64,000 nucleotides of DNA from Zea mays (Eukaryota > Streptophyta > Magnoliopsida > Poales > Poaceae). Positions 41,234 through 50,925 of the stretch are shown piece after piece. The stretch spans positions 143,306 through 207,305 of the forward strand of contig NW_023366926.1 of NCBI RefSeq assembly GCF_902167145.1. Direction: 5' to 3'. The notes below the pieces were generated by a model. It was not told where the DNA came from, made no database searches, and was given only the letters and a program-made list of their open reading frames with translations. How positions within the stretch are numbered: position 1 is the stretch's first letter; each line of letters begins with the position of its first letter. The position numbers were made by a program, and so were the translations under genes.

Positions 41234-42940
41234 TTATACATAATATCGCCGAAGCTCATCCGCGTTCCAAGACCTAGGAACGTCGTTGCCGTCCATATCC
41301 TTCAGTCTGTATGAACCGGGTCTTGACGAAGATGCCACTAAGAAAGGTCCATCCCATTTTAACTGCAACTTGCCCACTGTTTCTGGGTTGGCCACTCTCC
41401 GAAGCACCAAGTGTCCTGGCTCAATATTCTTTAACCGAACCTTTCTATCTCGCCATTTAATTGTTTCGGCTTGATATTTATTAATGTTCTCCACGGCTTG
41501 CAGCCTGATCCCTTCTAAAGCATCTTTTTCCACAGAATAAGCAGCTTCGGAGCCTGATTCTGCCGAAGCTGTTACCCTTATTGATCCGGTTTTTGCTTCT
41601 TCCGGAGTTATTGCTTCGTCACCGAATAATAACTTGAATGGAGTAAAGCCTGTAGACCTTGATATTGTTGTATTGTGGCTCCACACCACTTTGGTTAACT
41701 GATCTGGCCATTTTCCCCTGGGTTGATTGAAGATTAACTTCATTATTCCTGTCATTATGATGCCATTGGCTCTTTCAACGAGTCCATTTGACTCCGGATG
41801 TCTGACTGATGCAAAATGGATCTTTGTACCAATTTGATCACAGAAATCCCTAAAAGCTTCGGAGTCAAACTGTGTTCCATTATCCACAGTAATAGCCTTT
41901 GGTACCCCGAACCGACAAACAATATTTTGCCAGAAAAACTTTTGGACGGTGGCCGAAGTTATTGTGGCTAAAGGCTTTGCTTCAATCCATTTAGAAAAAT
42001 ACTCCACCGCCACTACAACATATCTTAGGTTCCCTTGGGCCGGTGGTAACGGACCTAACAAATCAAGACCCCACCTTTGCAATGGCCAAACGGGTTGTAT
42101 GAGCTGTGTTAAGGACGAAGGTTGTTTTTGATCTCGTGCACATCTCTGACAACCTTCGCATTTTTGAACTAATTCCGCTGCATCCGAAGCTGCCTTCGGC
42201 CAATAAAATCCTTGGCGGAAAATTTTTCCAAGTAACGGCCTAGACCCAATGTGAGATCCACACAGGCCTGCATGTATTTCTTTCATCAACTCTATACCTT
42301 CGGTTCTGGATAAACACTTGAGTAGCGGAGCACAAACTCCATGCTTGTACAACTCCCCTTCTATCATAACATATGGACGAGCTCTTGCCTCTATCCTCCT
42401 GTTATAAGCTTCGTCATCTGAAAGGAATTTTCCCTGAAGATAAGAGATGATCTCAGTTCTCCAATCTTCGCTATACACAGGAGATATACTGAGGACTGCC
42501 CTTTCAAGAAGTTCCACCGAAGGTGCTTTTATTGTTTCGAAGAATACATCCAAAGGTAAAGGCAGCCCCTGTGCTGCTGACTTAGCTAACAAATCAGCAT
42601 GCTCATTTTGTCCTCGAGGGATATTTTTGACAGAAAATCCTTCGAAGGAAGCTTCAACTCTTCGAACCATATCCAGATATTTTTCAAGCTTCGGATCCTT
42701 AGCCTTGCAACTCTTGTCAATGTGACCCGAAACAACCTGGGAATCAGTTTTGAGTATAGCCCTTATGATTCCCATTGCTTTTAGCTTCCGAAGACCTAGA
42801 AGTAGGGCTTCGTACTCGGCAATGTTATTTGTGCAACTAAAATCAAGTTTTGCCACATAACAAGTTTTGACCTTGGAAGGTGAAACCAACACAGCAGCCG
42901 CTCCTGCTCCGAAGGTTCCCCAAGATCCATCACAAAACAC
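41234..42940 (-). CDS. pol: Tat element RNase H and integrase
   Basis: 568 open codons in the same frame as the PR-RT part, separated from it by a TAG at 43079-43081 and about 45 codons (AAELNEFCIEYVHRS). RNase H residues: CDGS at 3-6, AEYEALLLGL 41-50, TDSQVV 65-70, EHADLLAK 113-120. Integrase: H223/H230 and C261/C264 zinc group, catalytic D293 (GLDLLGP), D353 (VDNGTQF), E389 (LVERANG). Ends ADELRRYYV. All catalytic positions look intact. Integrase inserts the cDNA in the nucleus. Confidence 0.93.
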   Translation of the reverse strand: MFCDGSWGTFGAGAAAVLVSPSKVKTCYVAKLDFSCTNNIAEYEALLLGLRKLKAMGIIRAILKTDSQVVSGHIDKSCKAKDPKLEKYLDMVRRVEASFEGFSVKNIPRGQNEHADLLAKSAAQGLPLPLDVFFETIKAPSVELLERAVLSISPVYSEDWRTEIISYLQGKFLSDDEAYNRRIEARARPYVMIEGELYKHGVCAPLLKCLSRTEGIELMKEIHAGLCGSHIGSRPLLGKIFRQGFYWPKAASDAAELVQKCEGCQRCARDQKQPSSLTQLIQPVWPLQRWGLDLLGPLPPAQGNLRYVVVAVEYFSKWIEAKPLATITSATVQKFFWQNIVCRFGVPKAITVDNGTQFDSEAFRDFCDQIGTKIHFASVRHPESNGLVERANGIIMTGIMKLIFNQPRGKWPDQLTKVVWSHNTTISRSTGFTPFKLLFGDEAITPEEAKTGSIRVTASAESGSEAAYSVEKDALEGIRLQAVENINKYQAETIKWRDRKVRLKNIEPGHLVLRRVANPETVGKLQLKWDGPFLVASSSRPGSYRLKDMDGNDVPRSWNADELRRYYV

Positions 42941-43078
42941 TATCCATGCTTCGTCGTCTTTATTTGCTTCCTCCTCCTGAGCCCCTGGCGTCCAGTCAGC
43001 AATGAAGTCTGCTAACGCCTGGGACTGAATCGAAGATCTATGAACATATTCAATACAAAATTCATTGAGCTCTGCAGC

Positions 43079-45187
43079 CTATTTTCCAATCCTTCCAGTA
43101 GCTTCTCGGTTCCTCATAATATCCTTCAGAGGTTGTGAAGAAGGAACGATTATGTTGTAAGCTTGAAAATAATGCCGAAGCTTTCTGGATGCCATCAAAA
43201 CAGCATATAACACCTTCTCTAATTCTGTGTAGTTTTTCTTTGATATGCTGAGAACTTCAGATACAAAATATACTGGGACCTGTTTCCTGGCTTGGCCATC
43301 AAGCTTCTCCTGGACAAGTGCTGCACTTACCGCTGAGTGCGAAGCTGCCACATATAATAATAAAGGAGCCCCTGGCACAGGTGGAGTTAATGCTGTTAGC
43401 TCTATTAAATACTGCTTCAGGTCTTCGAAGGCCTTCTGCTGAATTGGTCCCCATTGAAAGACTTCGGCTGATTTCAGCACTTCGAAGAATGGTAGATTTC
43501 TCTCTGTTGATCTGGATATGAATCTATTGAGAGATGCCAACCTTCCTGTCAATCTTTGAGCCCCCTTTTTTGTAGTTGGTGGCTCCATCCGAAGTATAGC
43601 TTCGATCTTACTTGGATTGGCTTCAATTCCCTTTGTTGAAACCAAGCATCCTAGAAATTTCCCCTTCTTTACTCCGAAGACGCATTTTTCTGGATTCAAC
43701 TTTAAACCAGCTTGTCTGAAACTAGCGAAGGTCTCCTGCAAGTCAGCAATATGATTCTCCTGCTTCGTGCTTTTGACAATGATGTCATCAACATAAGTTA
43801 GCACATTTCTGCCTATCTGAGATTGGAGAACCTTCGCAGTCATTCTGCTGAAACTTCCTCCAGCATTTTTGAGCCCCTCAGGCATCCGAAGATAACAATA
43901 TGTGCCACTTGGAGTTATGAAGCTAGTCTTTGGCTCATCTTCCTTCTTCATCCAAATTTGATGATAGCCTGAATAACAGTCTAACAGACTCATGAGCTCT
44001 GAAGAAGCTGCTGCATCAACTAAAGAGTCTATCCTTGGCAATGGGAATTCATCCTTCGGACAAGCCTTGTTAAGATCTGTAAAATCAATACACATTCGCC
44101 ACTTGCCATTAGCCTTTTTTACCATAACGGTATTAGCTAGCCATTCTGGATACTTTACTTCTCTGATGACTCCTGCACTGAGGAGTCTTTTGACTTCGTT
44201 ACGAGCACCTTCGGCCTTATCATCTGACATTTTCCGAAGCCTCTGTTTTCTGGCTCTGAAGGATGGATCAACATTAAGCGAATGTTCAATAACATCCCTA
44301 TTTACTCCGCAGAGATCATTAGCTGACCATGCAAAAACATCTTTGTTGTTAAACAAAAACCTTATCAAAGTTTTCTCCTGCTCTTCAGATAATTGAGAGC
44401 CTAATAGCACCTTCTGCTCTGCTATGTCTTCACATAAGAGCATAGGCTTCGGCTGATCTGCTGAAGCTGCTTTCTCCCTTCTGAATTTGTACTGTTCACA
44501 AGCTTCAGCTCCATCTATGTTATGGATTGCTTTTGAGTCAGTCCAATTACCTTCGGCCTTTCTGGCAGCTTCCTGACTTCCATGTATAGCGATGGGTCCT
44601 TGATCCGAAGGTATCTTCATGCAAAGATAGGCAGGATGAAGAATTGCTTCGAAAGCATTGAGGGTGCCACGACCAATAATTGCATTGTAAGGGTATTCCA
44701 TGTCAACAATGTCAAACACAACTTGCTCAGTTCTAGTGTTGTTGATGAACCCGAAGGTTACTGACATGGTGATCTTGCCCAATGCTACAATCTGTCTCCC
44801 TCCGAAGCCACAGAGAGGATGTGTAGCATCATGAATCTTATCTTCTGGCTCTTGCATTTGTCTGAAGGCCTTAGCAAATATGATATCAGCTGCACTGCCT
44901 GTGTCAACCAAAACATTATGGACCAGAAATCCTTTGATAACACAAGAGATAACCATGGCATCATTGTGTGGGTAGTCCTTGAGATGAAGATCCTCTTGGG
45001 AGAAGGTAATAGGAATGTGAGACCATCTGGACTTGATGAAGGGTCCTTGCACCCCAACATGCTGTACCCTTCTCTGTGTTTCCTTCTTCTGTTTCTTGTT
45101 GGCTGGCTCTGAGGACGAACCACCTGTAATCGGGAGTACCAGCTTCGGGTTTGAAGCAGCTCCAGTTCGATCATTGAACGAAGCCAT
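43079..45187 (-). CDS. pol: Tat element protease and reverse transcriptase, no gag
   Basis: Start taken at ATG 45185-45187 (MASFNDRTGAASNPK), the first after the primer site; the frame is open into the LTR to 45250. Numbered from 45250: protease VLVDTGSAADIIF (DTGS 116-119), RT about 350-530 with CIDFTDLNKACPKDEFPLPR and YVDD 485-488, then the RT-linked RNase H to GRIGK. It stops at TAG 43079-43081 where GRIGKWAAE is expected, so a W codon was lost. The ~90 residues before protease contain no capsid or zinc-knuckle region, although gag in related elements (for example Huck here) is ~690 codons. The copy therefore cannot make its own particle. Confidence 0.9.
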   Translation of the reverse strand: MASFNDRTGAASNPKLVLPITGGSSSEPANKKQKKETQRRVQHVGVQGPFIKSRWSHIPITFSQEDLHLKDYPHNDAMVISCVIKGFLVHNVLVDTGSAADIIFAKAFRQMQEPEDKIHDATHPLCGFGGRQIVALGKITMSVTFGFINNTRTEQVVFDIVDMEYPYNAIIGRGTLNAFEAILHPAYLCMKIPSDQGPIAIHGSQEAARKAEGNWTDSKAIHNIDGAEACEQYKFRREKAASADQPKPMLLCEDIAEQKVLLGSQLSEEQEKTLIRFLFNNKDVFAWSANDLCGVNRDVIEHSLNVDPSFRARKQRLRKMSDDKAEGARNEVKRLLSAGVIREVKYPEWLANTVMVKKANGKWRMCIDFTDLNKACPKDEFPLPRIDSLVDAAASSELMSLLDCYSGYHQIWMKKEDEPKTSFITPSGTYCYLRMPEGLKNAGGSFSRMTAKVLQSQIGRNVLTYVDDIIVKSTKQENHIADLQETFASFRQAGLKLNPEKCVFGVKKGKFLGCLVSTKGIEANPSKIEAILRMEPPTTKKGAQRLTGRLASLNRFISRSTERNLPFFEVLKSAEVFQWGPIQQKAFEDLKQYLIELTALTPPVPGAPLLLYVAASHSAVSAALVQEKLDGQARKQVPVYFVSEVLSISKKNYTELEKVLYAVLMASRKLRHYFQAYNIIVPSSQPLKDIMRNREATGRIGK

Positions 45188-45213
45188 CAGCTCGAAAAGT
45201 GGAAGTGAGTTCA

Positions 45214-45229
45214 CCGGAGGTGGGCGCCA
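45214..45229 (-). other. Tat element primer binding site
   Basis: On the minus strand TGGCGCCCACCTCCGG starts one nt after the 5' LTR. Confidence 0.7.
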
Positions 45230-45230
45230 A

Positions 45231-45813
45231 TGTTGGGGACTTGTTCTCAAATGCTATGAGTCAAGAACAAGGCAACATAAAGTGTTAAATGTTAATGCCC
45301 TTCGTCCAACGAAGCATTATTCCTTTGGGGATTAATGGTCTTTGGACGAAGGTTGATTACAGTTCAATTATGAAGACTAAATCTTCGTAATTGTATTTAA
45401 ATAGATCGTATAAATAACATAAAACACAGAGTATCAAAGGTAAACGAATCATAATGAACCACATTATGAATATTCATTATATTTATTCATTGAACACAAT
45501 TATACCTTTGCCTTGGCAAAGACTGGTTCCCAAATGATGCGATCGCCAATACTGGAGTGCGTGAACAGTAACGGAATTCTGTTCACTATTTATAAGCACA
45601 GGACGCAGCCTGTGAGGAATTACAAATACGCCCCTTATAAAAGCTTACAACATTGACTCAGACCTTTATGGACTAAAAGGTCATTCTATCTTTAAGTCGG
45701 TTTGTAATACCGAAGCTTCACAAAGAGGAACCTTCGGCTATCTTATACAAACAGCTTCAGCCGAGAACCACTTCTTCCTATAAGACCTTCGGCGACGAAG
45801 CATAGACCCAACA
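45231..45813 (-). repeat. Tat element 5' LTR
   Basis: 583 bp, same length as the 3' LTR. Differences seen by eye: G/A in GAGTATC(G/A)AAGG, A/G in AATACT(A/G)GAG, G/A in TTTATA(G/A)GCAC. TATA box on the minus strand at about 45586-45596. Confidence 0.95.
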
Positions 45814-48169
45814 GTTAGCTTCGTAAAGCTATATTAACGACGTATTAGGTAACATTACTTTATCATCATGCACATTCTAATATTAATTAATTGGTCATCT
45901 ATTTACCTGATAGTTATTAAAGTAGCAATCTTATTGAACTTATTTATAGTTTTAGATGCACTTTATAAATACATGTTAATATAATTATGCCTACTTGAAT
46001 GTTTTCGAACTAATACTTGTTTAGTTTAAACACATTCTCTATATAGTATTTCTCGCCTGTCGCACGTGCTGTTCCGCACGTGGTGGCATGCTGGTTCGCG
46101 CGTTGTTTGCGCTGGTCGCGTGCACTGTTTCGTGTGTCATTCGCGTGCTAAGTCACGTGTGGCCGTGCACCATCCGTGCATGGTTTTGCACGTCGCGCAC
46201 CTTGTCGCGTGTCGCCACGCGTCATTCGCGCGTGACGCACACATCGTTTTTGCGTGTAGTGCGCTTTGCCGCGCATTCGCACATGTCATGCGTGTCCGCG
46301 TGTCTTTCTGCACGATGTCGTGCTATTTCATGTGTCGTAAATTCGTCTCGCCTACAATCTCTCTTGTTAATTAAAATACTTAGTTAACTGATAGCTGTTA
46401 GTCTAGCAGATTAATCGAAACTAAATGGTAGATATTATTTATATTTGATAATGTTGAATTAAATGTTATAGTTAATATTTGTTTAGCGTAAACCCATTAA
46501 CTTCTTGACCGTAGCTTCGCGTTCAACGTCTCTTTTCCTCGTGTGACCGTAGAAGTGAGCTCTATTTTATACTGCACGTTTTTATAATGTTTTATCTTGT
46601 ATGGTTTAATGTTTTTATAACGTTTTTATATATATATACATATATATATATATGTTTGTTTGTTTGTGCCTGTTTGTATTCGCTATGCATCATGAATAGA
46701 TTGCGATCCGTTTTCGAGCTTCGAGGGATCAAAGATCAAGCTTCGGCGACGAAATGATCCAGTTCTTCGAGTTCCCCGAGATTAAAGACCCTGAGCATCT
46801 GTTTGGTGAAGGGAAGTGTCCTCTAACCTATTATGTCACATTTACTTTATAATTCACCAACCCACATACCATGATCAACCTAAGGATTGACTAGCTTTGT
46901 ATTTACCTTGTCCTTGATTACCTTTTGGGTTACTATGGTTAGCTTCATGCTATTGCTTTAATTTAATCAATGAACATGATGTGAACACTTATGATACGAT
47001 GTCGTCATTATGATTATGATGTTGGACTGGTGATACTTTAAGGGGACTCGAGCGGTTTCTCGAGTGCCTCTCCGTAAGGACTGGTTCGTTGGATGACCGC
47101 CCGGGAAAACCGTGCAACCATAAGTGTGGTATGGGACGCCCTTGGCCAAGTAATTAGGGAAATCTTATGTTGGGTGCTAGTTTTGGTCATTGGGGAACGG
47201 AGGCATCTGTTATGGCTCCTGTATCCTCGCTCAGGGATCTGGGTACAGGCATTGTCCCACGGCTTTTTCCTGAGGGCAGAGGTATAGGTTTGGTACACCA
47301 GATGGTCTATATGCGATGGTCATTTCCAACATTCGCATAGTGAGGACCCTAGGGAAAAGCCAAGTAGTGAGACCCTGCCAGTTCACCTTCGAAGTGATCA
47401 ATGGGGAGTCACGATCCTCAGGCAGAAAGGGAATCACGGCTCATGGGTAAAGTGTGTAACCTCTGCAGAGTGTTATGAAACTGATATATCAGCCGTGCTC
47501 ACGGTTATGAGCAACCAAGGGAGCTCCATTGATTAGAGACACGTTGATCAGAGATACTTTGTTTATAGGTGATAATGAGGATAATGATGGTTTTGATTAT
47601 GATTATGGTTTCTGGTGTTCTTTCCGTTTGGAAAAGGTACTTTTGGGTTAACAACTTGGGTTAATGCTAAAACCTGGCTCTATACTAGTAATAATTACCT
47701 GACCAACTAAAAGCAACTGCTTGATCCTAACTCCACATAAAGCTAGTCCACTTCAGCCAAATGGGACATGTGCTGAGTACGTTGATGTGTACTCACCATT
47801 GCTTTACACACCAAACCCCCCCAGGTTGTCCACATTGCAACCACTACTCAGGAGAAGATGAAGCCGTGGAGGATGACTTCGAGGAGTTCCAAGAGTACGA
47901 TGAGTTCTAGGCATGGGTTAGCGGCAAACCCCCAGTCGGCTGCCTGTGAAGGCCATGTGTATCTACGTTTCGTTTTTGCACTTTGATAATTGTTATTGAC
48001 TATGTGGATGTCCAGGACATCATGATGTAATTAACTATTACCCTCTTTTATGTTATTATTCGAGCACTGCGTGATGATGTCTGATTATGTAACTGTTGTG
48101 TACGTGAATTGCTGATCCTGGCACATACATGATTCGCATTCGGTTTGCCTTCTAAAACCGGGTGTGACA
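45814..48169 (+). mobile_element. right part of middle LTR, acting as 5' LTR of Tekay element B
   Basis: After the GTTAG duplication the LTR continues with a CGCG-rich tract (46060-46330), the ACCGTAGCTTCG block (46509), a TA-rich run (46625-46650) and the twin-palindrome block (47461-47492). It ends GGGTGTGACA at 48169. It is close to 1-2114 over most of its length, apart from a diverged stretch around 47160-47410. Confidence 0.85.
47461..47492 (+). other. conserved twin-palindrome block in LTR B
   Basis: CTCTGCAGAG (47461-47470) and CTGATATATCAG (47481-47492), same spacing as at 1423-1454. Confidence 0.7.
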
Positions 48170-48173
48170 TAAG

Positions 48174-48186
48174 TGGTATCAAAGAC
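48174..48186 (+). other. primer binding site of element B
   Basis: TGGTATCAAAGAC 4 nt after the LTR end, close to the initiator tRNA-Met site TGGTATCAGAGC. Confidence 0.8.
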
Positions 48187-48427
48187 GTGCTGACTGTAGA
48201 ACCGCTAACCTAGAGTAGAATGGTCGTTCTAAGGACTATAGACCCCTATTATCACCTTGACTTTGGTATCCCTTCAAAAGTTGGTCATATCGACCAAACC
48301 TATGTTCTATTATATATATTATACCTTGCTAAAAATTTTGTTTATTTCTATTTCCTAATTTTTTATGGTCTACTTGCTGGTCATACTAGTTATGTTCTCA
48401 CTCTTATGCTTACGGTGTCTTTTGTAG

Positions 48428-49429
48428 ATGGCTCATCTTAGACACACCACACGGAAGTCAGTCATTCCTTTCTTGCCTTCTCGTCTCGCGGAGCGTCCGC
48501 TTCGTCGTCCGGTGACTGGTCAGTTTAGCCATTTGGAGAGGCTGTACCACCGCCTGCACGAGGAGCATGAGCGTCGGCGACAGGAGCTGGAGCAGCAAGG
48601 CTCTTCTTCCTCGCCTCAGCAGGTGGTAAAGTCTGTGAGGAGCTACAATCCTGTGCCCCCGCTGGAGGCGCCCCCTGCACCACCACTAAGCGTCCCAGCC
48701 GCTGGAGTAGCTGTTGGAGGAGACCTCGATGATGGAGGTGACGATAGTAGCTCGAGCTACAGCACCGACCTTTTGGAGGAGTAGGAGCTGAAGGGATGGG
48801 TTGCTCGACCCATCACTCATGACACCGCTCGCGGGTGTCACTTCCACGACGCGCTCGACACCTTGCTGCGACACGCACTCGACCGACGCACTTGGTCCAT
48901 CGAGTATCGCTGTGTTGTCTTCCAGCACAGTCATGGGGTTTTCCCAGACCGCTGGCATGCGACTTGTTTGGTGCGCCGTCCGGAGAATAGTCTCTGGGGT
49001 GCGGAGGTCTGCTCAGAGCATGACTCTATCTCTGAGCGGGACTTAGCTGAGGCGGCCATGCAGGATGTCACATGGCGTGCACTTTCGCACTACTGCTTAG
49101 TGCTCGGTGGGGTGGTCGATGGTCTCGACCTGAGGTATTACCCCCGCCGTACATCTGGCAGCTTAGGAGGCGTGGTTGTCTCACCTGTTGGTGAGGACAA
49201 TCCTAGGTTGAGCAGCACAGTCAACCTAGATGTCGTGCTAAACACGGAGCTGGACCATGCCTTAGATGAGCTGAGTAGGGCTCGTGCTGAGATCGCCTAG
49301 TTGCGGGCTAAGCACGCAGAGCGTCGTCACCTGGAGGATGGCTCCGCCGTTCCCGTTGGGACTCAGCACCGTACCGCTCACCTCAGCGTGGACACCATGC
49401 CTATGGCAACCATAACTGTAGGACCATGA
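48428..49429 (+). pseudogene. ORF upstream of gag in Tekay element B (two in-frame TAG)
   Basis: One frame of 333 codons starting MAHLRHTTRKSVIPFLPSRL, interrupted by TAG at 48782-48784 and 49298-49300 and ending at TGA 49427-49429. It has a basic/proline-rich N-terminus (LERLYHRLHEEHERRRQEL, PPAPPLSVP), an acidic serine stretch (DDGGDDSSSSYSTDLLEE) and a folded-looking C-terminal half (CHFHDALDTLLRHALDRRTW, LDEL..ARAEIA). I know of extra ORFs before gag in some Tekay-type elements but do not recognise a domain. Both stops fit single changes from CAG. Confidence 0.6.
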
Positions 49430-49839
49430 TAAATTTAGGACCCTAGCTCGTTAGCGTTGGATCTTGTAATTACTATTTAAAATAGAAGTCTTAGCCTTAG
49501 TCTTACTCTTAGTTAGTTTTAGTTAGACAGGGTAGTTTGCTTATCTTGTGTTTTTATGTTTGTCATGATGAACTATGATGGATTTGGATCTTTGTAATGA
49601 CTGTCGCCAGAGTGTGGGTACCCCCTGCACTTTGGTTTACCTGTTAATGTTAATAAAATTAGTTTTTTAGTTGGGAAGCCTTTTTCTTCTACTTTCCTCT
49701 TTATCTGAGAAGTTGTGCTTGCCTGTGTTGGGAGTCAGTGAAGATGCTCATCTGTTCAATATTGTGGAAGAATTCTATACCCTTTTGTTATGCTGCAAGA
49801 TTTGCAAGATCAGTTTTGATGTGTGATTGCATTCTGCAG
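49430..49839 (+). other. spacer between ORF0 and gag of element B
   Basis: 410 bp, T-rich, no coding signal. The last bases (ATTCTGCAG-ATG) could be a splice acceptor just before the gag ATG, which would allow a spliced gag transcript. Confidence 0.5.
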
Positions 49840-50925
49840 ATGTCAAACAACAGGCGCAGAGGAGGAAGGCGTGCTCAGCAGGAGCAGCCAGCACCGCAAG
49901 ATGGGGCACCATAGCAGCAGCTGCCACCACCGCCCCCGATGACAATAGAGCAGATGTTCCTGATGCAGACTCAGGCAGTCTAAGCTATTGGTTAGACTCT
50001 GGCCGCTATGCAGCAGCAGCAGCAGCAACCCCCACCTCAACCTCCGATGCCTCAGATGCCCAGAGACAAACGTGCTAAATTCATGAGAGGTCATCCCCCA
50101 ATGTTCGCTCACTCTGCTGACCCCATGGATGCTGAAGATTAGCTGCGTACCGTGGAACGGGAGTTGCACACCGCTCAATGTGATGACAGGGAGAAAGTTC
50201 TGTATGGTCCCCGTCTATTGAGGGGAGCAGCTCAGTCTTGGTGGGAGTCCTACCTCGCCACCCACGCCAACCCCGACATCATCACCTGGGAGGAATTCAG
50301 AGATAATTTCCGCCAGTATCATGTTCTAGCAGGTCTGATGACAGTGAAGAAAGAGGAGTTTCTAGCGCTCAAGCAAGGGCCCATGTCCGTCAGTGAGTAC
50401 CGAGATAGGTTTCTGCAGCTGTCTCGCTATGCTCCTAAAGATGTCAACACAGATGCCAAGAGGCAGTATCATTTCTTGAGAGGCTTGGTCGATCCCCTAC
50501 ACTATCAGCTGATAAACCATACCTTCCCCACATTTCAGCACTTGATCGACAGAGCAATCATGACCGAGAAGAAGCGCAAGGAGATGGAGGATCGCAAGCG
50601 CAAGATTGGTGGGCCCCAGCCTGGGAGCAGTAATCGCCCCCGTTTCTCAGGCAACCTGCCTCAACAGTTCAAGCAGAATCAGCGCCCGCCTCAACAGTAG
50701 TTTCAGATATAGTATCCTCAGTATCAGCAGCAGAATCGCCAGAGCAGTCAGACTGGAGGAAGTCAGTTCCAGAGGCAGAATCAGCAGGCACCTCGCCTCC
50801 CTGCCTCAACAACCAACCAGAACAGTCAAGCAGCCCCAGTGCAAGGTGGAGGCAGAACATGTTTCCATTGTGGAGATCAAGGCCATTGGGTGATGCATTG
50901 TCCAAAGAAGACAGCCCAACAGTAG
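49840..50925 (+). pseudogene. gag: gag of Tekay chromovirus B
   Basis: ATG at 49840 (MSNNRRRGGRRAQQEQ), Q/P-rich N-terminus, then the Retrotrans_gag region (ERELHTAQCDDREKVLYGPR, LLRGAAQSWWESY, SVSEYRDRFLQLSRYAP) and a CCHC knuckle CFHCGDQGHWVMHC at about 50860-50900. In-frame stops: TAG 49912, TAA 49981, TAG 49993, TAG 50140, TAG 50698, TAG 50710, TAG 50923. Nearly all fall where Q or W is expected. The frame itself is not shifted, so decay was by base changes rather than indels. Confidence 0.85.

Larger units (their letters stand above)
36458..45813 (-). mobile_element. gag-less Tat-lineage Ty3/gypsy element with antisense gene
   Basis: 9.36-kb insertion with equal 583-bp LTRs (45231-45813 5', 36458-37040 3'; three differences by eye) and a perfect target duplication GTTAG (36453-36457, 45814-45818). 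On the minus strand: primer site, PR-RT, RNase H-INT, then non-coding DNA with 80-bp repeats. The plus strand between pol and the 3' LTR carries a separate three-exon gene. The region between primer site and protease has room for only about 90 codons and no gag domain. The polypurine tract GCGAAAGGGGCTAC abuts the 3' LTR. Placement in Tat rests on pol similarity to Huck, the TGGCGCCCACC primer site and dual RNase H order. Confidence 0.9.

Noticed and set aside
44785..45174. 129-codon minus-strand frame in a second phase over the protease
   Set aside because: Shadow of the PR-RT frame.
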